Shown: positions 34,388 through 42,294, numbered from the stretch's first letter. The stretch is DNA of 64,000 bases from CAZVJU01 sp964627195 (GCA_964627195.1 CAZVJU010000004.1:4685-68684); one strand, 5' to 3'. Translations and numbers: made by a program. Notes: a model not told the origin generated them from the letters alone.

Positions 34388-36376
34388 ATGGCTGAAATAA
34401 ACATTCCCCAGATAGGAGCCAGTAATCCAGCTCCCGAGGATTTCCAACACGATGAGGAGGGATCAATATTAATACCTAAAATTGACTTAGACAAAAAGAA
34501 AAAGAGAAGAATTGCCAGATATATATCCATTTTTCTTCTAGCTTTCTTTCTATTCGTGATAATTTATGCGTTCTTGGGGTATAGGTTTTATGTAAAAGTC
34601 CTGGCTTTAAAAACATCTTTAGATACCTTAGTTGCTGCTGCAAATTCCCAGGATTTGCCTAAAGTTAGAGAGAATCTGAAAAGTTCCCAATCAAGTGTGA
34701 CGGATCTAAAAAACGCATATAAACCGTTTGTCTGGTTAAAAGTTATGCCTTTTGTCGGGGTTTATGTTAAAGACATTCAGCATTTCCTGAATGCTGGCGG
34801 TTATGGTCTGGAAGCAGGAGGGTTTGTTGTTGAGACGGTAGAACCATACGCTGATATAATAGGTTTTGCTGGTGGGTCAGATGGGTCCGAAAGCGGTGAC
34901 CAAACTACTCAGGAACGACTGGACTTTGTAATTAAGACAATTCCTGATCTTATTCCGAAGGCAGACGCTTTAATTGAAAAAATTACCCTAATTCGCAGTG
35001 AAGTTGACGCTGTTAACCCGGAGCTGTATCCGGAGGATATATTTGACGAACCGGTTCGGGATAAGTTAAAAACTGTGATCGAACTTATAGATAATACAGC
35101 CGATTTGGTTGAAAACGGGAAGCCTCTTTTGGAATCTGCACCCTATTTACTGGGAGTTGATGGGACTCGACAGTATCTTGTCATCTTTCAAAATGACAAA
35201 GAGCTTCGGCCAACCGGAGGATTTATTACAGCTTACTCCATAGCAAAGGTCGATAAAGGAAGATTTGAACCTGTATCATCAGCCGATATATATAGCTTAG
35301 ACGATAAATATACGCCTAAAATTCCCGCACCCGAGCCTTTGATTAAGTACATAAAAGGACCATACACTTTATCCAAAAATTTCCGTCTCAGGGATATGAA
35401 TTGGTCTCCCGACTTTGCAGAATCTATGGATACATTTTCTAAGGAGATAAAGACTGTCGGAATTCAAAATATTGACGGAATTATTGCTGTAGACACGCAA
35501 GTTTTGGTAAATATCCTAAATGCCATCGGGCCAGTCCAAGTTTCAGGATTTGGGGAATACAGCACTAAAATAGTTCCTGAGTGCGATTGTCCACAAGTTA
35601 TTTATGAGTTGGAAAGTTTTGCCGATATTGAAGGACCTGTTGTTTGGAGTCAGGATGAGCCGGGAAAGATAATTTTTGCTCCTCCGAACTATGATAACCG
35701 GAAAAAAATAATCGGTCCCTTGATGAATTCGGTTTTAGCCAATGCGCTTGGTCAGCCTAAAGAAAAACTTCCGGTTTTATTTGAAGCTGTTCTTAAGTCA
35801 TTGACCGAGAAACATGTACTTTTTTATATCAATGACGAAGAGGCCCAAAAAGCGGTAGAACTTTTCGGGATAGGCGGAGTAATTGACGACTATAATGGTG
35901 ATTACTTACACATAAACGATGCAAACTTGGGAGGAAGAAAGTCTAATCTTTATGTTACCCAAGAGGTAAATCAGTCAATTGAAATTGCAAAAGACGGAGT
36001 GGTTACAAAAACAGTTACTATCACCTATAAAAACCCGAAGAGTCACGACGGTTGGCTTAACTCTGTCCTACCGAATTGGGTACGAATATATGTTCCAGAG
36101 GGCAGTGAACTTATTGACTTTTCCGGCGTGGAGGAAAAAGAAAAACCCTATAATGAGTTAGGGAAAACAGTTTTTGCAGGACTTTTTAATCTCCGTCCGC
36201 AGGGCGTTGCTAAGGTGAGTGTCCAGTATAAGCTGCCTTTCAAAGTTGAATCTGGCTATAATCTCTTTATTCAAAAACAGCCCGGAACGGATGCACCGCT
36301 TTATACTATAGATCTGGGCAAGAAAAATGAAGAATTTTTCCTTAAGAAAGATATGGAAGTTAAATTTAAAATCTAA
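34388..36376 (+). CDS. DUF4012 domain membrane-anchored protein
   Basis: A 662-residue protein with a cytoplasmic N-terminus of about 45 residues, one membrane helix (YISIFLLAFFLFVIIYAFLGYRF) and a large extracytoplasmic part. The DUF4012 core shows LLGVDGTRQYLVIFQNDKELRPTGGF, RDMNWSPDF and GIIAVDTQVLVNILNAIGPV. DUF4012 proteins are common in Patescibacteria and Actinobacteria and lie in surface-glycan clusters; the biochemical role is not established. Position directly after the initiating transferase suggests a part in attaching or organising surface glycan. The start is ATG 34388, just after the -10 box. Confidence 0.85.
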   Translation: MAEINIPQIGASNPAPEDFQHDEEGSILIPKIDLDKKKKRRIARYISIFLLAFFLFVIIYAFLGYRFYVKVLALKTSLDTLVAAANSQDLPKVRENLKSSQSSVTDLKNAYKPFVWLKVMPFVGVYVKDIQHFLNAGGYGLEAGGFVVETVEPYADIIGFAGGSDGSESGDQTTQERLDFVIKTIPDLIPKADALIEKITLIRSEVDAVNPELYPEDIFDEPVRDKLKTVIELIDNTADLVENGKPLLESAPYLLGVDGTRQYLVIFQNDKELRPTGGFITAYSIAKVDKGRFEPVSSADIYSLDDKYTPKIPAPEPLIKYIKGPYTLSKNFRLRDMNWSPDFAESMDTFSKEIKTVGIQNIDGIIAVDTQVLVNILNAIGPVQVSGFGEYSTKIVPECDCPQVIYELESFADIEGPVVWSQDEPGKIIFAPPNYDNRKKIIGPLMNSVLANALGQPKEKLPVLFEAVLKSLTEKHVLFYINDEEAQKAVELFGIGGVIDDYNGDYLHINDANLGGRKSNLYVTQEVNQSIEIAKDGVVTKTVTITYKNPKSHDGWLNSVLPNWVRIYVPEGSELIDFSGVEEKEKPYNELGKTVFAGLFNLRPQGVAKVSVQYKLPFKVESGYNLFIQKQPGTDAPLYTIDLGKKNEEFFLKKDMEVKFKI

Positions 36377-36381
36377 TCTCT

Positions 36382-36927
36382 GTGAAGCCAAGACGATATT
36401 CTTCTGACGCAATTATTTTATCTAGAAAAAATTATGGTGAAGCGGACAGATTTTTGACAGTTTATAGTAAAAACTTCGGTAAACTTCGTCTATTAGCAAA
36501 AGGAGTTAGAAGGCCTAAAAGTAAAAAACGCGGACATATCGAGGTTTTTAGTCAGTTAAAATTTTCTGCCTCCAAAGGAAAAGGTATTGATTTGATTACC
36601 GAAGCCGAGACAATAGCATCTTTCGAAGTGATCCGAAAAGATTTAAAAAAAGTTACGGTCGCTTACTTTTTATTGGAAACTATAAGAAGAATTACACATG
36701 ACGAAGAAAAGAATGAAGAACTTTATAACCACTTACTTGAAACACTGACTCTTATTAAAAAGTCCACAAATTTAAGAAAACTGCGTTATAATTTTATCTA
36801 TAAAACCCTTATATTATTGGGTTTTTGGCCGGTTGGAAAGGTGATGATTGATCCCGATAAAGTGTTGACAGAAGTCATTGAACGGCAGATGTTTTCAGTT
36901 CGCGTGGGTAAAAAGCTTCTAACCTAA
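36382..36927 (+). CDS. recO: DNA repair protein RecO, short form
   Basis: A 181-residue protein starting at GTG. The N-terminal OB fold is clear: SSDAIILSRKNYGEADRFLTVYSKNFGKLRLLAKGVRRPKSK. The helical part follows (VAYFLLETIRRITHDEEKNEELYNHLLETLTLI). RecO helps RecA load on single-stranded DNA in recombinational repair. Family members are usually about 240 residues and many end with a zinc-binding cysteine cluster; here the protein stops soon after FIYKTLILLGFWP with no cysteines at all. It starts five bases after the DUF4012 stop. Confidence 0.8.
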   Translation: MKPRRYSSDAIILSRKNYGEADRFLTVYSKNFGKLRLLAKGVRRPKSKKRGHIEVFSQLKFSASKGKGIDLITEAETIASFEVIRKDLKKVTVAYFLLETIRRITHDEEKNEELYNHLLETLTLIKKSTNLRKLRYNFIYKTLILLGFWPVGKVMIDPDKVLTEVIERQMFSVRVGKKLLT

Positions 36928-36946
36928 ATTTTAATATTAATATAAA

Positions 36947-36955
36947 TGGTACAAT
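36947..36955 (+). promoter_or_regulatory. Extended -10 promoter of the DUF2130 gene
   Basis: TGGTACAAT ends ten bases before the ATG at 36966. An in-frame GTG at 36957 lies only two bases from the box and would be lost from a transcript starting 6-8 bases downstream, so ATG 36966 is preferred. Confidence 0.45.
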
Positions 36956-36965
36956 CGTGGGAAAG

Positions 36966-38099
36966 ATGTCAACAACGTTTAAATGTCCGCACTGCGGAGC
37001 CCAAATTGAAATTTCTGAGGCTTTGACTCACCAAATAGAAGAGCAGGTTTTGGAATCAGTTAAGTTGGAGCATACCAAAGAAGTAGAAGCAGCTTCAAAG
37101 AAAGCCCAAGCAGAGACCTTTTTGAAAATTAAGAAAGATTTCGAGTTTCAACTGAACCGACTGAAAGAAGAGAAAGAAGAAGAAGTTGTCAGAAATAATA
37201 AGTTATTGAAAGAGCTAGGAGAAATGAATGACCAGATGAGACTGTTAAGAAGGAAAGATGAGGAAAGAGAGCTGGAAATGAAGAAAAAACTTGCGGAGGA
37301 CGAAGAAAAAATAAGACATGATGCCAGCCAAAAAGAGCGCGAAGTGCTTTCGCTGGAAATTGCCGAGCTCAAAAAGAAAAACGAAGATATGCAGAAGGCC
37401 TTGGAAGAGGCTAAGGCGAAAGGAACCCAAAAATCTCAACAACTTCAGGGAGAAGTACTTGAGCTCGATCTTGAAGAGAAATTGAGAAATTCCTTTGTCT
37501 ATGATGAGGTAAATCCGATCGGTAAAGGAGTGCAGGGAGCAGATATTTTGCAGACTGTCAGGAATCAGACAGGAAAAGTAGCAGGGGCCATTCTTTGGGA
37601 GACAAAAAGAGCGAAGTGGACACCATCTTGGATTCCAAAGCTCAAAGAAGATGGAAGAAAAAACGATGCGACAATGGTCGTTCTCGTTTGCGAGAATTTA
37701 CCTCCCCAAATTGATCATTTTAAAGTAGTTGAAGGTGTGGTTGTTACGTCCATTCCTTATTCTCTTGCGATTGCCGGGATTTTACGGCGCAATTTAATGC
37801 TGATAGCACAAGCTAAGTCGGCTTCTATCAATAAAGATGAGAAGTTGGAAATGCTTTATGACTATATCCAAAGCGATGCTTTTCGTCATAGGTTTGAGTC
37901 TTTTTCAGACGGAGTTAAAGCTATGGAGGAGGATTTATTAACAGAACGAAGGTCGATGGAGCGAATTTGGAAAAAAAGAGAAACTCAGATTAAAAGAATC
38001 CAATTAAATACCTCAAGAATGTTTGGTGAACTTCAAGGAGTGATGGGCAACGAACTACCGGATATTAAAACTCTCACTCTCGAGAGCGGAGAGGATTAA
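36966..38099 (+). CDS. DUF2130 domain protein with zinc ribbon and long coiled coil
   Basis: A 377-residue protein. An N-terminal FKCPHCGAQIEIS resembles half of a zinc ribbon. A highly charged helical region of about 140 residues (E/K/R-rich heptads) follows and is a likely coiled coil. The C-terminal DUF2130 domain shows LDLEEKLRNSFVYDEVNPIGKGVQGADILQ and GAILWETKRAKW, whose acidic/E-x-K spacing recalls the PD-(D/E)XK nuclease fold. The function of DUF2130 is unknown; a DNA-related activity is an inference from that motif. Confidence 0.82.
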   Translation: MSTTFKCPHCGAQIEISEALTHQIEEQVLESVKLEHTKEVEAASKKAQAETFLKIKKDFEFQLNRLKEEKEEEVVRNNKLLKELGEMNDQMRLLRRKDEERELEMKKKLAEDEEKIRHDASQKEREVLSLEIAELKKKNEDMQKALEEAKAKGTQKSQQLQGEVLELDLEEKLRNSFVYDEVNPIGKGVQGADILQTVRNQTGKVAGAILWETKRAKWTPSWIPKLKEDGRKNDATMVVLVCENLPPQIDHFKVVEGVVVTSIPYSLAIAGILRRNLMLIAQAKSASINKDEKLEMLYDYIQSDAFRHRFESFSDGVKAMEEDLLTERRSMERIWKKRETQIKRIQLNTSRMFGELQGVMGNELPDIKTLTLESGED

Positions 38100-38149
38100 T
38101 ATTGTACGACTGGTTTTAAGTTCTTCTGGATAAGGATCAATTAAATAGT

Positions 38150-38155
38150 TATAAT
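38150..38155 (+). promoter_or_regulatory. -10 box of glyS, predicting a leaderless mRNA
   Basis: A perfect TATAAT ends six bases before the ATG at 38162. The expected transcription start coincides with the start codon. No Shine-Dalgarno site exists. Confidence 0.5.
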
Positions 38156-38161
38156 TCAAAC

Positions 38162-39463
38162 ATGGATTTGATGGAGAAAATAACAAGTCTTGCAAAAAGG
38201 CGTGGATTTATTTATCCCGGGAGTGAAATTTATGGTGGACTTCAGGGATTTTGGGATTATGGGCCCTTAGGAGTTGAGCTGAAAAATAATATCAAAAGAC
38301 AGTGGTGGAAAGATATGGTTTATGACAGAGATGATGTGGTTGGAGTTGACGCAGCAATTATCATGAACCCTCAGGTTTGGGTTGCGTCGGGTCATACGGA
38401 AGGTTTTTCAGATCCTTTAGTCGAATGCAGAGTTTGTCATAAGCGTATTAAAGCCGATGATCAAGGATTAGTTAAAGACCACGAGAAGGAACATGGTAAT
38501 AAATCCTCCTGGACTGAGCCGAAAATGTTTAATTTACTTACCGAAGTTTATTTGGGTGTTACAGAACCAAAGCAAAAAGCTTACCTGCGAGGAGAAATAA
38601 CACAAGGGGTTTTTGTAAATTTTCAAAATGTTGTTAATTCGACTCGAGTAAAAATCCCATTTGGAATTGCGCAAGTTGGTAAGGCGTTTAGAAACGAGAT
38701 AACCCCGGGAAACTTTACTTTCAGAAGTCGTGAATTCGAGCAGATGGAACTGGAATATTTTGTACACCCTGATGACAAAGAGACAAAAAAGAGCTTCGAT
38801 TTCTGGAAGGGAGAAAGGCTAAATTGGTATCAAAAACTTGGTATTAAGTCTGAGAATTTACGATTTGAGGATCACGATAAAAATCATCTTGTACACTACG
38901 CCCGTTACGCAACTGATATACAGTATCGCGCACCCTTTGGTTGGAGTGAGTTTGAGGGAATTCACCATAGGGGGGATTGGGATTTGGGAAGACACAAGCT
39001 AACATATAAAGATCCCGATACAAATAAGCAGTTCACGCCGTGGGTTATTGAAACATCCGGCGGTGTCGACCGTGCAACGCTCTTTTTCCTTCTTGATTCT
39101 TATACTGAGGATCCCTCGACCAGTTCGGGACAGGGAAGAATTGTTCTTAAACTTCATCCGAATCTTGCACCTTACAAAGTTGCAGTGTTTCCTCTTCTTG
39201 CAAATAAGGAAGAGCTTGTAAAAAAAGCAAGGGAAACATATCAGATTCTTTCGAGGAATCTTCGCGCCGTATGGGATGATAGAGGAAATATCGGCAAGAG
39301 ATATTTTGCGCAAGACGAAATCGGCACACCCTGGTGCGTTACGATCGATTTTCAAACACTAGAGGATAATACCCTGACAGTACGGGACAGAGATACCACA
39401 AAGCAGGAAAGAGTGTCGGTTGACAAGTTGGAAGACTATCTTCAAAATAAACTAGAGGAATGA
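38162..39463 (+). CDS. glyS: Glycyl-tRNA synthetase, class II homodimer type
   Basis: A 433-residue enzyme that charges tRNA-Gly. RGFIYPGSEIYGGLQGFWDYGPLGVELKNN is the standard N-terminus, AFRNEITPGNFTFRSREFEQMELEYF contains class II motif 2, and ETSGGVDRATLFFLLDSY motif 3. HPNLAPYKVAVFPL starts the anticodon-binding domain. Between motif 3 and that domain, residues 318-325 (PSTSSGQG) are encoded by a palindromic repeat inserted in frame (39113-39135), in a loop that is variable in the family. The protein should still function. The start is ATG 38162, just after a TATAAT box; an ATG four codons on is possible. Confidence 0.93.
   Translation: MDLMEKITSLAKRRGFIYPGSEIYGGLQGFWDYGPLGVELKNNIKRQWWKDMVYDRDDVVGVDAAIIMNPQVWVASGHTEGFSDPLVECRVCHKRIKADDQGLVKDHEKEHGNKSSWTEPKMFNLLTEVYLGVTEPKQKAYLRGEITQGVFVNFQNVVNSTRVKIPFGIAQVGKAFRNEITPGNFTFRSREFEQMELEYFVHPDDKETKKSFDFWKGERLNWYQKLGIKSENLRFEDHDKNHLVHYARYATDIQYRAPFGWSEFEGIHHRGDWDLGRHKLTYKDPDTNKQFTPWVIETSGGVDRATLFFLLDSYTEDPSTSSGQGRIVLKLHPNLAPYKVAVFPLLANKEELVKKARETYQILSRNLRAVWDDRGNIGKRYFAQDEIGTPWCVTIDFQTLEDNTLTVRDRDTTKQERVSVDKLEDYLQNKLEE
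39113..39135 (+). repeat. REP-like palindrome inserted in frame in glyS
   Basis: The 23 bases run from CCCTCGACCAG to TTCGGGACAGGG and form an imperfect palindrome. They are translated as PSTSSGQG in the glycyl-tRNA synthetase. The sequence belongs in style to the CCCTTCGAC ... GGACAGGG repeats found scattered in many environmental bacterial genomes; this is from memory, not from a search. Confidence 0.6.
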
Positions 39464-39466
39464 ACA

Positions 39467-39519
39467 ACCCTGTGCCAAGAGTACAGGGTATCTGAAGGAA
39501 TTCTGCCTTCAGCAGAAAT
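39467..39519 (+). repeat. Two-hairpin element after glyS, related to the one at 5077
   Basis: Hairpin 1 is ACCCTGT (39467-39473) with ACAGGGT (39483-39489). Hairpin 2 is CTGAAGG (39492-39498) with CCTTCAG (39506-39512). It shares the order hairpin-GGGTATCT-hairpin-AGCAGAAAT with the element inside the gene at 5057, where the stems differ in sequence but stay paired. This covariation-like pattern supports a structured mobile repeat. The first stem starts four bases after the glyS stop and the run ends near TTCTTTTT, so it could also terminate glyS transcription. Confidence 0.55.
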
Positions 39520-39543
39520 GTTCTTTTTAGCTATTCTATTAGA

Positions 39544-39566
39544 ACCCTGCTGCAAGACAGCAGGGT
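39544..39566 (+). repeat. Third palindromic hairpin before the gene at 39588
   Basis: ACCCTGCTG (39544-39552), loop CAAGA, CAGCAGGGT (39558-39566): a perfect 9-bp stem. It is followed by ATTTAAGG. It resembles the first hairpin after glyS (ACCCTG ... CAGGGTAT) and ends 21 bases before the next start codon. Confidence 0.5.
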
Positions 39567-39587
39567 ATTTAAGGATAAAAATAAAAA

Positions 39588-40328
39588 GTGAAAAAATATT
39601 TGCCACTTATACCTTTGGTAGCAGGCCTTTTAGTGGTAGTAGGAGTCTTTGTCTTTATGAAGGGTCGTAAGCCAGAAACCGATTCGGATACCGAGGAGGA
39701 AGCGCTGCTTGAAGTTCTGCTTGAAGAGAGGCCGGTCGTTTCTCTCACGCCTACTGAAGATGGCCACTATCTCAAGTTGATAGTCGAGAAAATAAATATC
39801 CAAGGTGCCACTTCAGTTGATTATGAACTTTTGTATAAAACTAAAGAAGGTATTACTCAGGGTGTTCCTGGAACAATAAAGCTTGAAGGGCAGGATAAGT
39901 TTGAAGAAGACCTACTTTTGGGAAGTGAATCCTCAGGGAAGTTCCGCTATGACGATGGAGTTGAAGAAGGAAGTATGACACTGCGTTTCCGGAATTCCGG
40001 AGGGAAACTAGTGGCAAAATTTGAGACAGACTTTCATTTGCAAAATGACACGGATCTTGTGACATCACCTGATCAGATTTTCAAATATCAACTTTCTCAG
40101 AAGTCCGACCACTACTTTATTACTATGTTAACAGTTGGATACCCCGGTAAATCAGAAACAGAAGTTAAAAACGGCCCTTATGGAATTTTTTCTTCATCCG
40201 AGGAAAAATCGCCCGGAATTGCTGAGTTGGGAAGTGATAAAGTGTATTACTTCGACGGACAAGAATGGATAAGCTTAGAAGCTCTGAAAACTCCTGATGT
40301 AGGACTTTTCTTCGGTAGTAGCAAGTAA
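39588..40328 (+). CDS. Membrane-anchored unknown protein
   Basis: A 246-residue protein starting at GTG. Residues 4-24 (YLPLIPLVAGLLVVVGVFVFM) are one membrane helix or uncleaved signal, followed by an acidic linker (DSDTEEEALLEVLLEERP) and a beta-rich domain of about 190 residues. No cysteine follows the helix, so it is not a lipoprotein. The domain has aspartate- and glycine-rich strands but I recognise no family. It lies alone between glyS and mraZ with hairpin elements upstream and a hairpin downstream, so it is probably its own transcription unit. Confidence 0.65.
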   Translation: MKKYLPLIPLVAGLLVVVGVFVFMKGRKPETDSDTEEEALLEVLLEERPVVSLTPTEDGHYLKLIVEKINIQGATSVDYELLYKTKEGITQGVPGTIKLEGQDKFEEDLLLGSESSGKFRYDDGVEEGSMTLRFRNSGGKLVAKFETDFHLQNDTDLVTSPDQIFKYQLSQKSDHYFITMLTVGYPGKSETEVKNGPYGIFSSSEEKSPGIAELGSDKVYYFDGQEWISLEALKTPDVGLFFGSSK

Positions 40329-40347
40329 TCCTTCATACAAGGTATAG

Positions 40348-40369
40348 GAAACGGCCTTCGGGTTCTTTC
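40348..40369 (+). terminator. Hairpin with TTCG tetraloop after the anchored unknown protein
   Basis: GAAA, one mismatch, GGCC, loop TTCG, GGTT, mismatch, TTTC. The inner four pairs include two G-T wobbles. It lies 19 bases after the stop at 40328 and just before the mraZ -35. There is no true U-tract, so termination strength is doubtful. Confidence 0.35.
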
Positions 40370-40373
40370 TGTG

Positions 40374-40401
40374 TTGACATACCCGTGAAAATAGATAAGA
40401 A
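40374..40401 (+). promoter_or_regulatory. Promoter of the mraZ division cluster
   Basis: A perfect TTGACA (40374-40379), a 16-base spacer and TAAGAA (40396-40401; AAGAAT with 17 is equally possible). The MraZ box repeats begin on the -10 and extend downstream, an arrangement suited to repression by MraZ. This is one of the few good -35 boxes in the window. Confidence 0.55.
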
Positions 40402-40424
40402 TGGTTTAAAGTGGTTTAAAGTGG
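40398..40424 (+). promoter_or_regulatory. MraZ box (direct-repeat operator)
   Basis: Three heptamers at a ten-base period: AGAATGG (40398), AAAGTGG (40408) and AAAGTGG (40418), separated by TTT. This matches the AAAGTGG-N3-AAAGTGG-N3 pattern reported for MraZ binding in mollicutes. It lies between the promoter and mraZ, so autoregulation of the division cluster by MraZ is likely. Confidence 0.75.
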
Positions 40425-40465
40425 TTAATATTGTAACACAACGATCCTGCTAGAAATGAAAGATT

Positions 40466-40912
40466 ATGCTTGTAGGTCAATACTGCGCGACATTGACAGA
40501 TAAAGGTCGAATTCCGGTACCTTCAAAATTTAGACATGAATTGGGTGAGAAAGTTGTGGTAGCGAAATGGTACGAAGGCTGTTTGGTAGTCGTATCTGAA
40601 AGCGAGTGGACTCGGATTTTAGATAGGCTTACAGGTAAAACCAGTACAATCACGCAACCGGTAAGAGATACGGACAGATTTATTTTGGGATCGGCATTTG
40701 AAATTAGCCTCGATTCGCTAGGAAGGTTTGTTGTTCCTAAAGTTTTAAAAGAATTCGCAGACTTAAAACAAGAAGTAGTTTTCTTAGGTCTGGGAAATCG
40801 GCTGGAAGTCTGGGACAAAAAATTGTGGGAAGAGAGAGAAACTTATATTCAAAAACATGCAGGCGAAATGCTTGAAAAACTCGCGAATGAGGCCGGGGGA
40901 GAAAGACAATGA
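40466..40912 (+). CDS. mraZ: Transcriptional regulator MraZ
   Basis: A 148-residue protein made of two SpoVT-AbrB-like halves. Each half has the DxxGR motif: LTDKGRIPVPSKFR near residue 11 and LDSLGRFVVPKVLKEF near residue 85. MraZ forms ring-shaped oligomers that bind direct repeats upstream of its own gene and regulates division genes. The AAAGTGG repeats 42-58 bases upstream are the expected target. The start is ATG 40466; length and start (MLVGQYCATLTDKGR) fit the family. Its stop overlaps a small frame by ATGA. Confidence 0.93.
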   Translation: MLVGQYCATLTDKGRIPVPSKFRHELGEKVVVAKWYEGCLVVVSESEWTRILDRLTGKTSTITQPVRDTDRFILGSAFEISLDSLGRFVVPKVLKEFADLKQEVVFLGLGNRLEVWDKKLWEERETYIQKHAGEMLEKLANEAGGERQ

Positions 40913-41040
40913 TACAACTCTATAAAGAAATAATAGAAGAAAAGATCAGGGATATGATTTTGCTTTTTTCAAGTATTGAAGCTGAAAACATTTCCCACAA
41001 GAAGAATGGAAAAGGTAAAAATACTCAAAAAGTTTCATGA
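40909..41040 (+). CDS. Small unknown ORF between mraZ and rsmH (43 residues)
   Basis: The ATG overlaps the mraZ stop (ATGA), the coupling style used throughout this cluster. The predicted peptide is amphipathic at first (MIQLYKEIIEEKIRDMILLF) and then basic and polar. It overlaps the rsmH start by 35 bases in another frame. It may be a real small protein, or just a short frame that carries ribosomes from mraZ to rsmH. Confidence 0.35.
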   Translation: MIQLYKEIIEEKIRDMILLFSSIEAENISHKKNGKGKNTQKVS

Positions 41041-41974
41041 ACCGGTAATGCTCTTGGAGGTTCTAAAAGCTTTGAGAGTGAGAGAGTTAGCACATTCAAA
41101 GAAAGCTTGTTTTACGAACAAAGTTCGCAAACCTAAGTTTATTGATGCAACCTTGGGTTTAGGAGGCCATACAATTCCGATGGTTAAAGCTGGGGCTTAT
41201 GTTTTAGGAATTGACGCGGATCTGGATTCCCTTGAAACTGCTCGTGAGAGGTTAGAACTAGCCTGCCCTTCGTCCGATATTAGTGATAATATGGGGCGAT
41301 CTTTCGTTCTCGCTCATGGCAACTTCAAGGAAATAGGAAAAATCGCTAAAGATAATGGATTTGTAGGCATTGACGGTGTTTTATTTGACTTAGGAATATC
41401 AAGTTACCAATTGGAAAGAAAAAACATTGGCTTGTCTTTTCAAGATCAGTCGGCATTGCTTGATATGCGGATCGATCCGAATTCAAACGGCGTAAAAGCA
41501 TCTGACCTTCTGAAAGTTTTGAACGAAGGTCAGTTGACCGAACTTTTTGCTACTACTCTGGAAAAATATAGGGCCAGATTAATTGCCAAAGCAATTGTAA
41601 CAGAAAGAACTAAGAGTGAGATTCGGAAAGTTGGGGACTTTTTATATACGATTAGAGGAATAATTAGACCCAAAAATAGATTAGATCCCGCAACTTTGCC
41701 GTTTTTAGCATTGAGGATTGCAGTTAATAACGAAGTTGAAAACTTAAGAGTAGCTTTACCACAAGCATATGATCTTATAATTCCGGGAGGAAGACTTGTG
41801 GTTATAAGTTTTCATTCCGGAGAGGACATTACAGTAAAAAATTTCTTTAGACAGAAAAAGGCAGAATTAAAGGCAGTTCTTGTTACCAAAAAGCCGATCA
41901 AGCCTGATCTTTCCGAGATCGAAATAAATTCTCGTGCACGGAGTGCAAAAATGAGAATTTTAGAAAAAGTATGA
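41006..41974 (+). CDS. rsmH: 16S rRNA (cytosine(1402)-N4)-methyltransferase
   Basis: A 322-residue SAM enzyme that methylates C1402 of 16S rRNA. FHEPVMLLEVLKAL is the conserved N-terminus, FIDATLGLGGHT motif I, GIDADLDSLE the acidic loop, and GVLFDLGISSYQLE followed by GLSFQDQSALLDMR the MraW-specific region. FLALRIAVNNEVENL and LVVISFHSGED complete it. About 20 extra residues (RVRELAHSKKACFTNKVRK) sit before motif I. The frame is open from a TTG at 40976, but ATG 41006 is nearer the usual start. Confidence 0.93.
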   Translation: MEKVKILKKFHEPVMLLEVLKALRVRELAHSKKACFTNKVRKPKFIDATLGLGGHTIPMVKAGAYVLGIDADLDSLETARERLELACPSSDISDNMGRSFVLAHGNFKEIGKIAKDNGFVGIDGVLFDLGISSYQLERKNIGLSFQDQSALLDMRIDPNSNGVKASDLLKVLNEGQLTELFATTLEKYRARLIAKAIVTERTKSEIRKVGDFLYTIRGIIRPKNRLDPATLPFLALRIAVNNEVENLRVALPQAYDLIIPGGRLVVISFHSGEDITVKNFFRQKKAELKAVLVTKKPIKPDLSEIEINSRARSAKMRILEKV

Positions 41975-42291
41975 CCAGACGTTTTAAACCGATAACAAAT
42001 AGGACTTTGCGATTTTCACTCAGTAAAAAAGTTGTATGTGGAATCCTGATAAGTTTATGCTTTATTGTCCAAATATTTTTTACAATAGAGACTAGCGCAA
42101 ATGGAGCTCAAATCGCCAATTTGGAGGAGGAACAAGAAAGGCTTAGTAAGGAAAACAGAGAATTAGAGGAAAAGCTTGTTACATCAACTTCACTCTCCGA
42201 TTTGGAAAAAAGGGCTGAAGATTTGGGTTTTTCGAATGATGCCCGATTTTACTATCTAAAAAAAGGCGAAGCATTCGCAAAATTACCGTGA
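41971..42291 (+). CDS. ftsL: FtsL-like division protein
   Basis: A 106-residue bitopic protein: basic cytoplasmic N-terminus, one helix (VVCGILISLCFIVQIFF), then a coiled coil (IANLEEEQERLSKENRELEEKLV) and a C-terminal EKRAEDLGFSNDARFYYL similar to the FtsL/DivIC-type ending. Such proteins hold the FtsW-FtsI synthase complex at the septum. The position between rsmH and ftsI is the standard place for ftsL. It overlaps rsmH by four bases. Confidence 0.8.
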   Translation: MTRRFKPITNRTLRFSLSKKVVCGILISLCFIVQIFFTIETSANGAQIANLEEEQERLSKENRELEEKLVTSTSLSDLEKRAEDLGFSNDARFYYLKKGEAFAKLP

Positions 42292-42294
42292 TAC

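Noticed and set aside
36957..36965. GTG start for the DUF2130 protein
   Set aside because: It is two bases from the -10 box and would not be in the transcript; ATG 36966 is nine bases later in the same frame.
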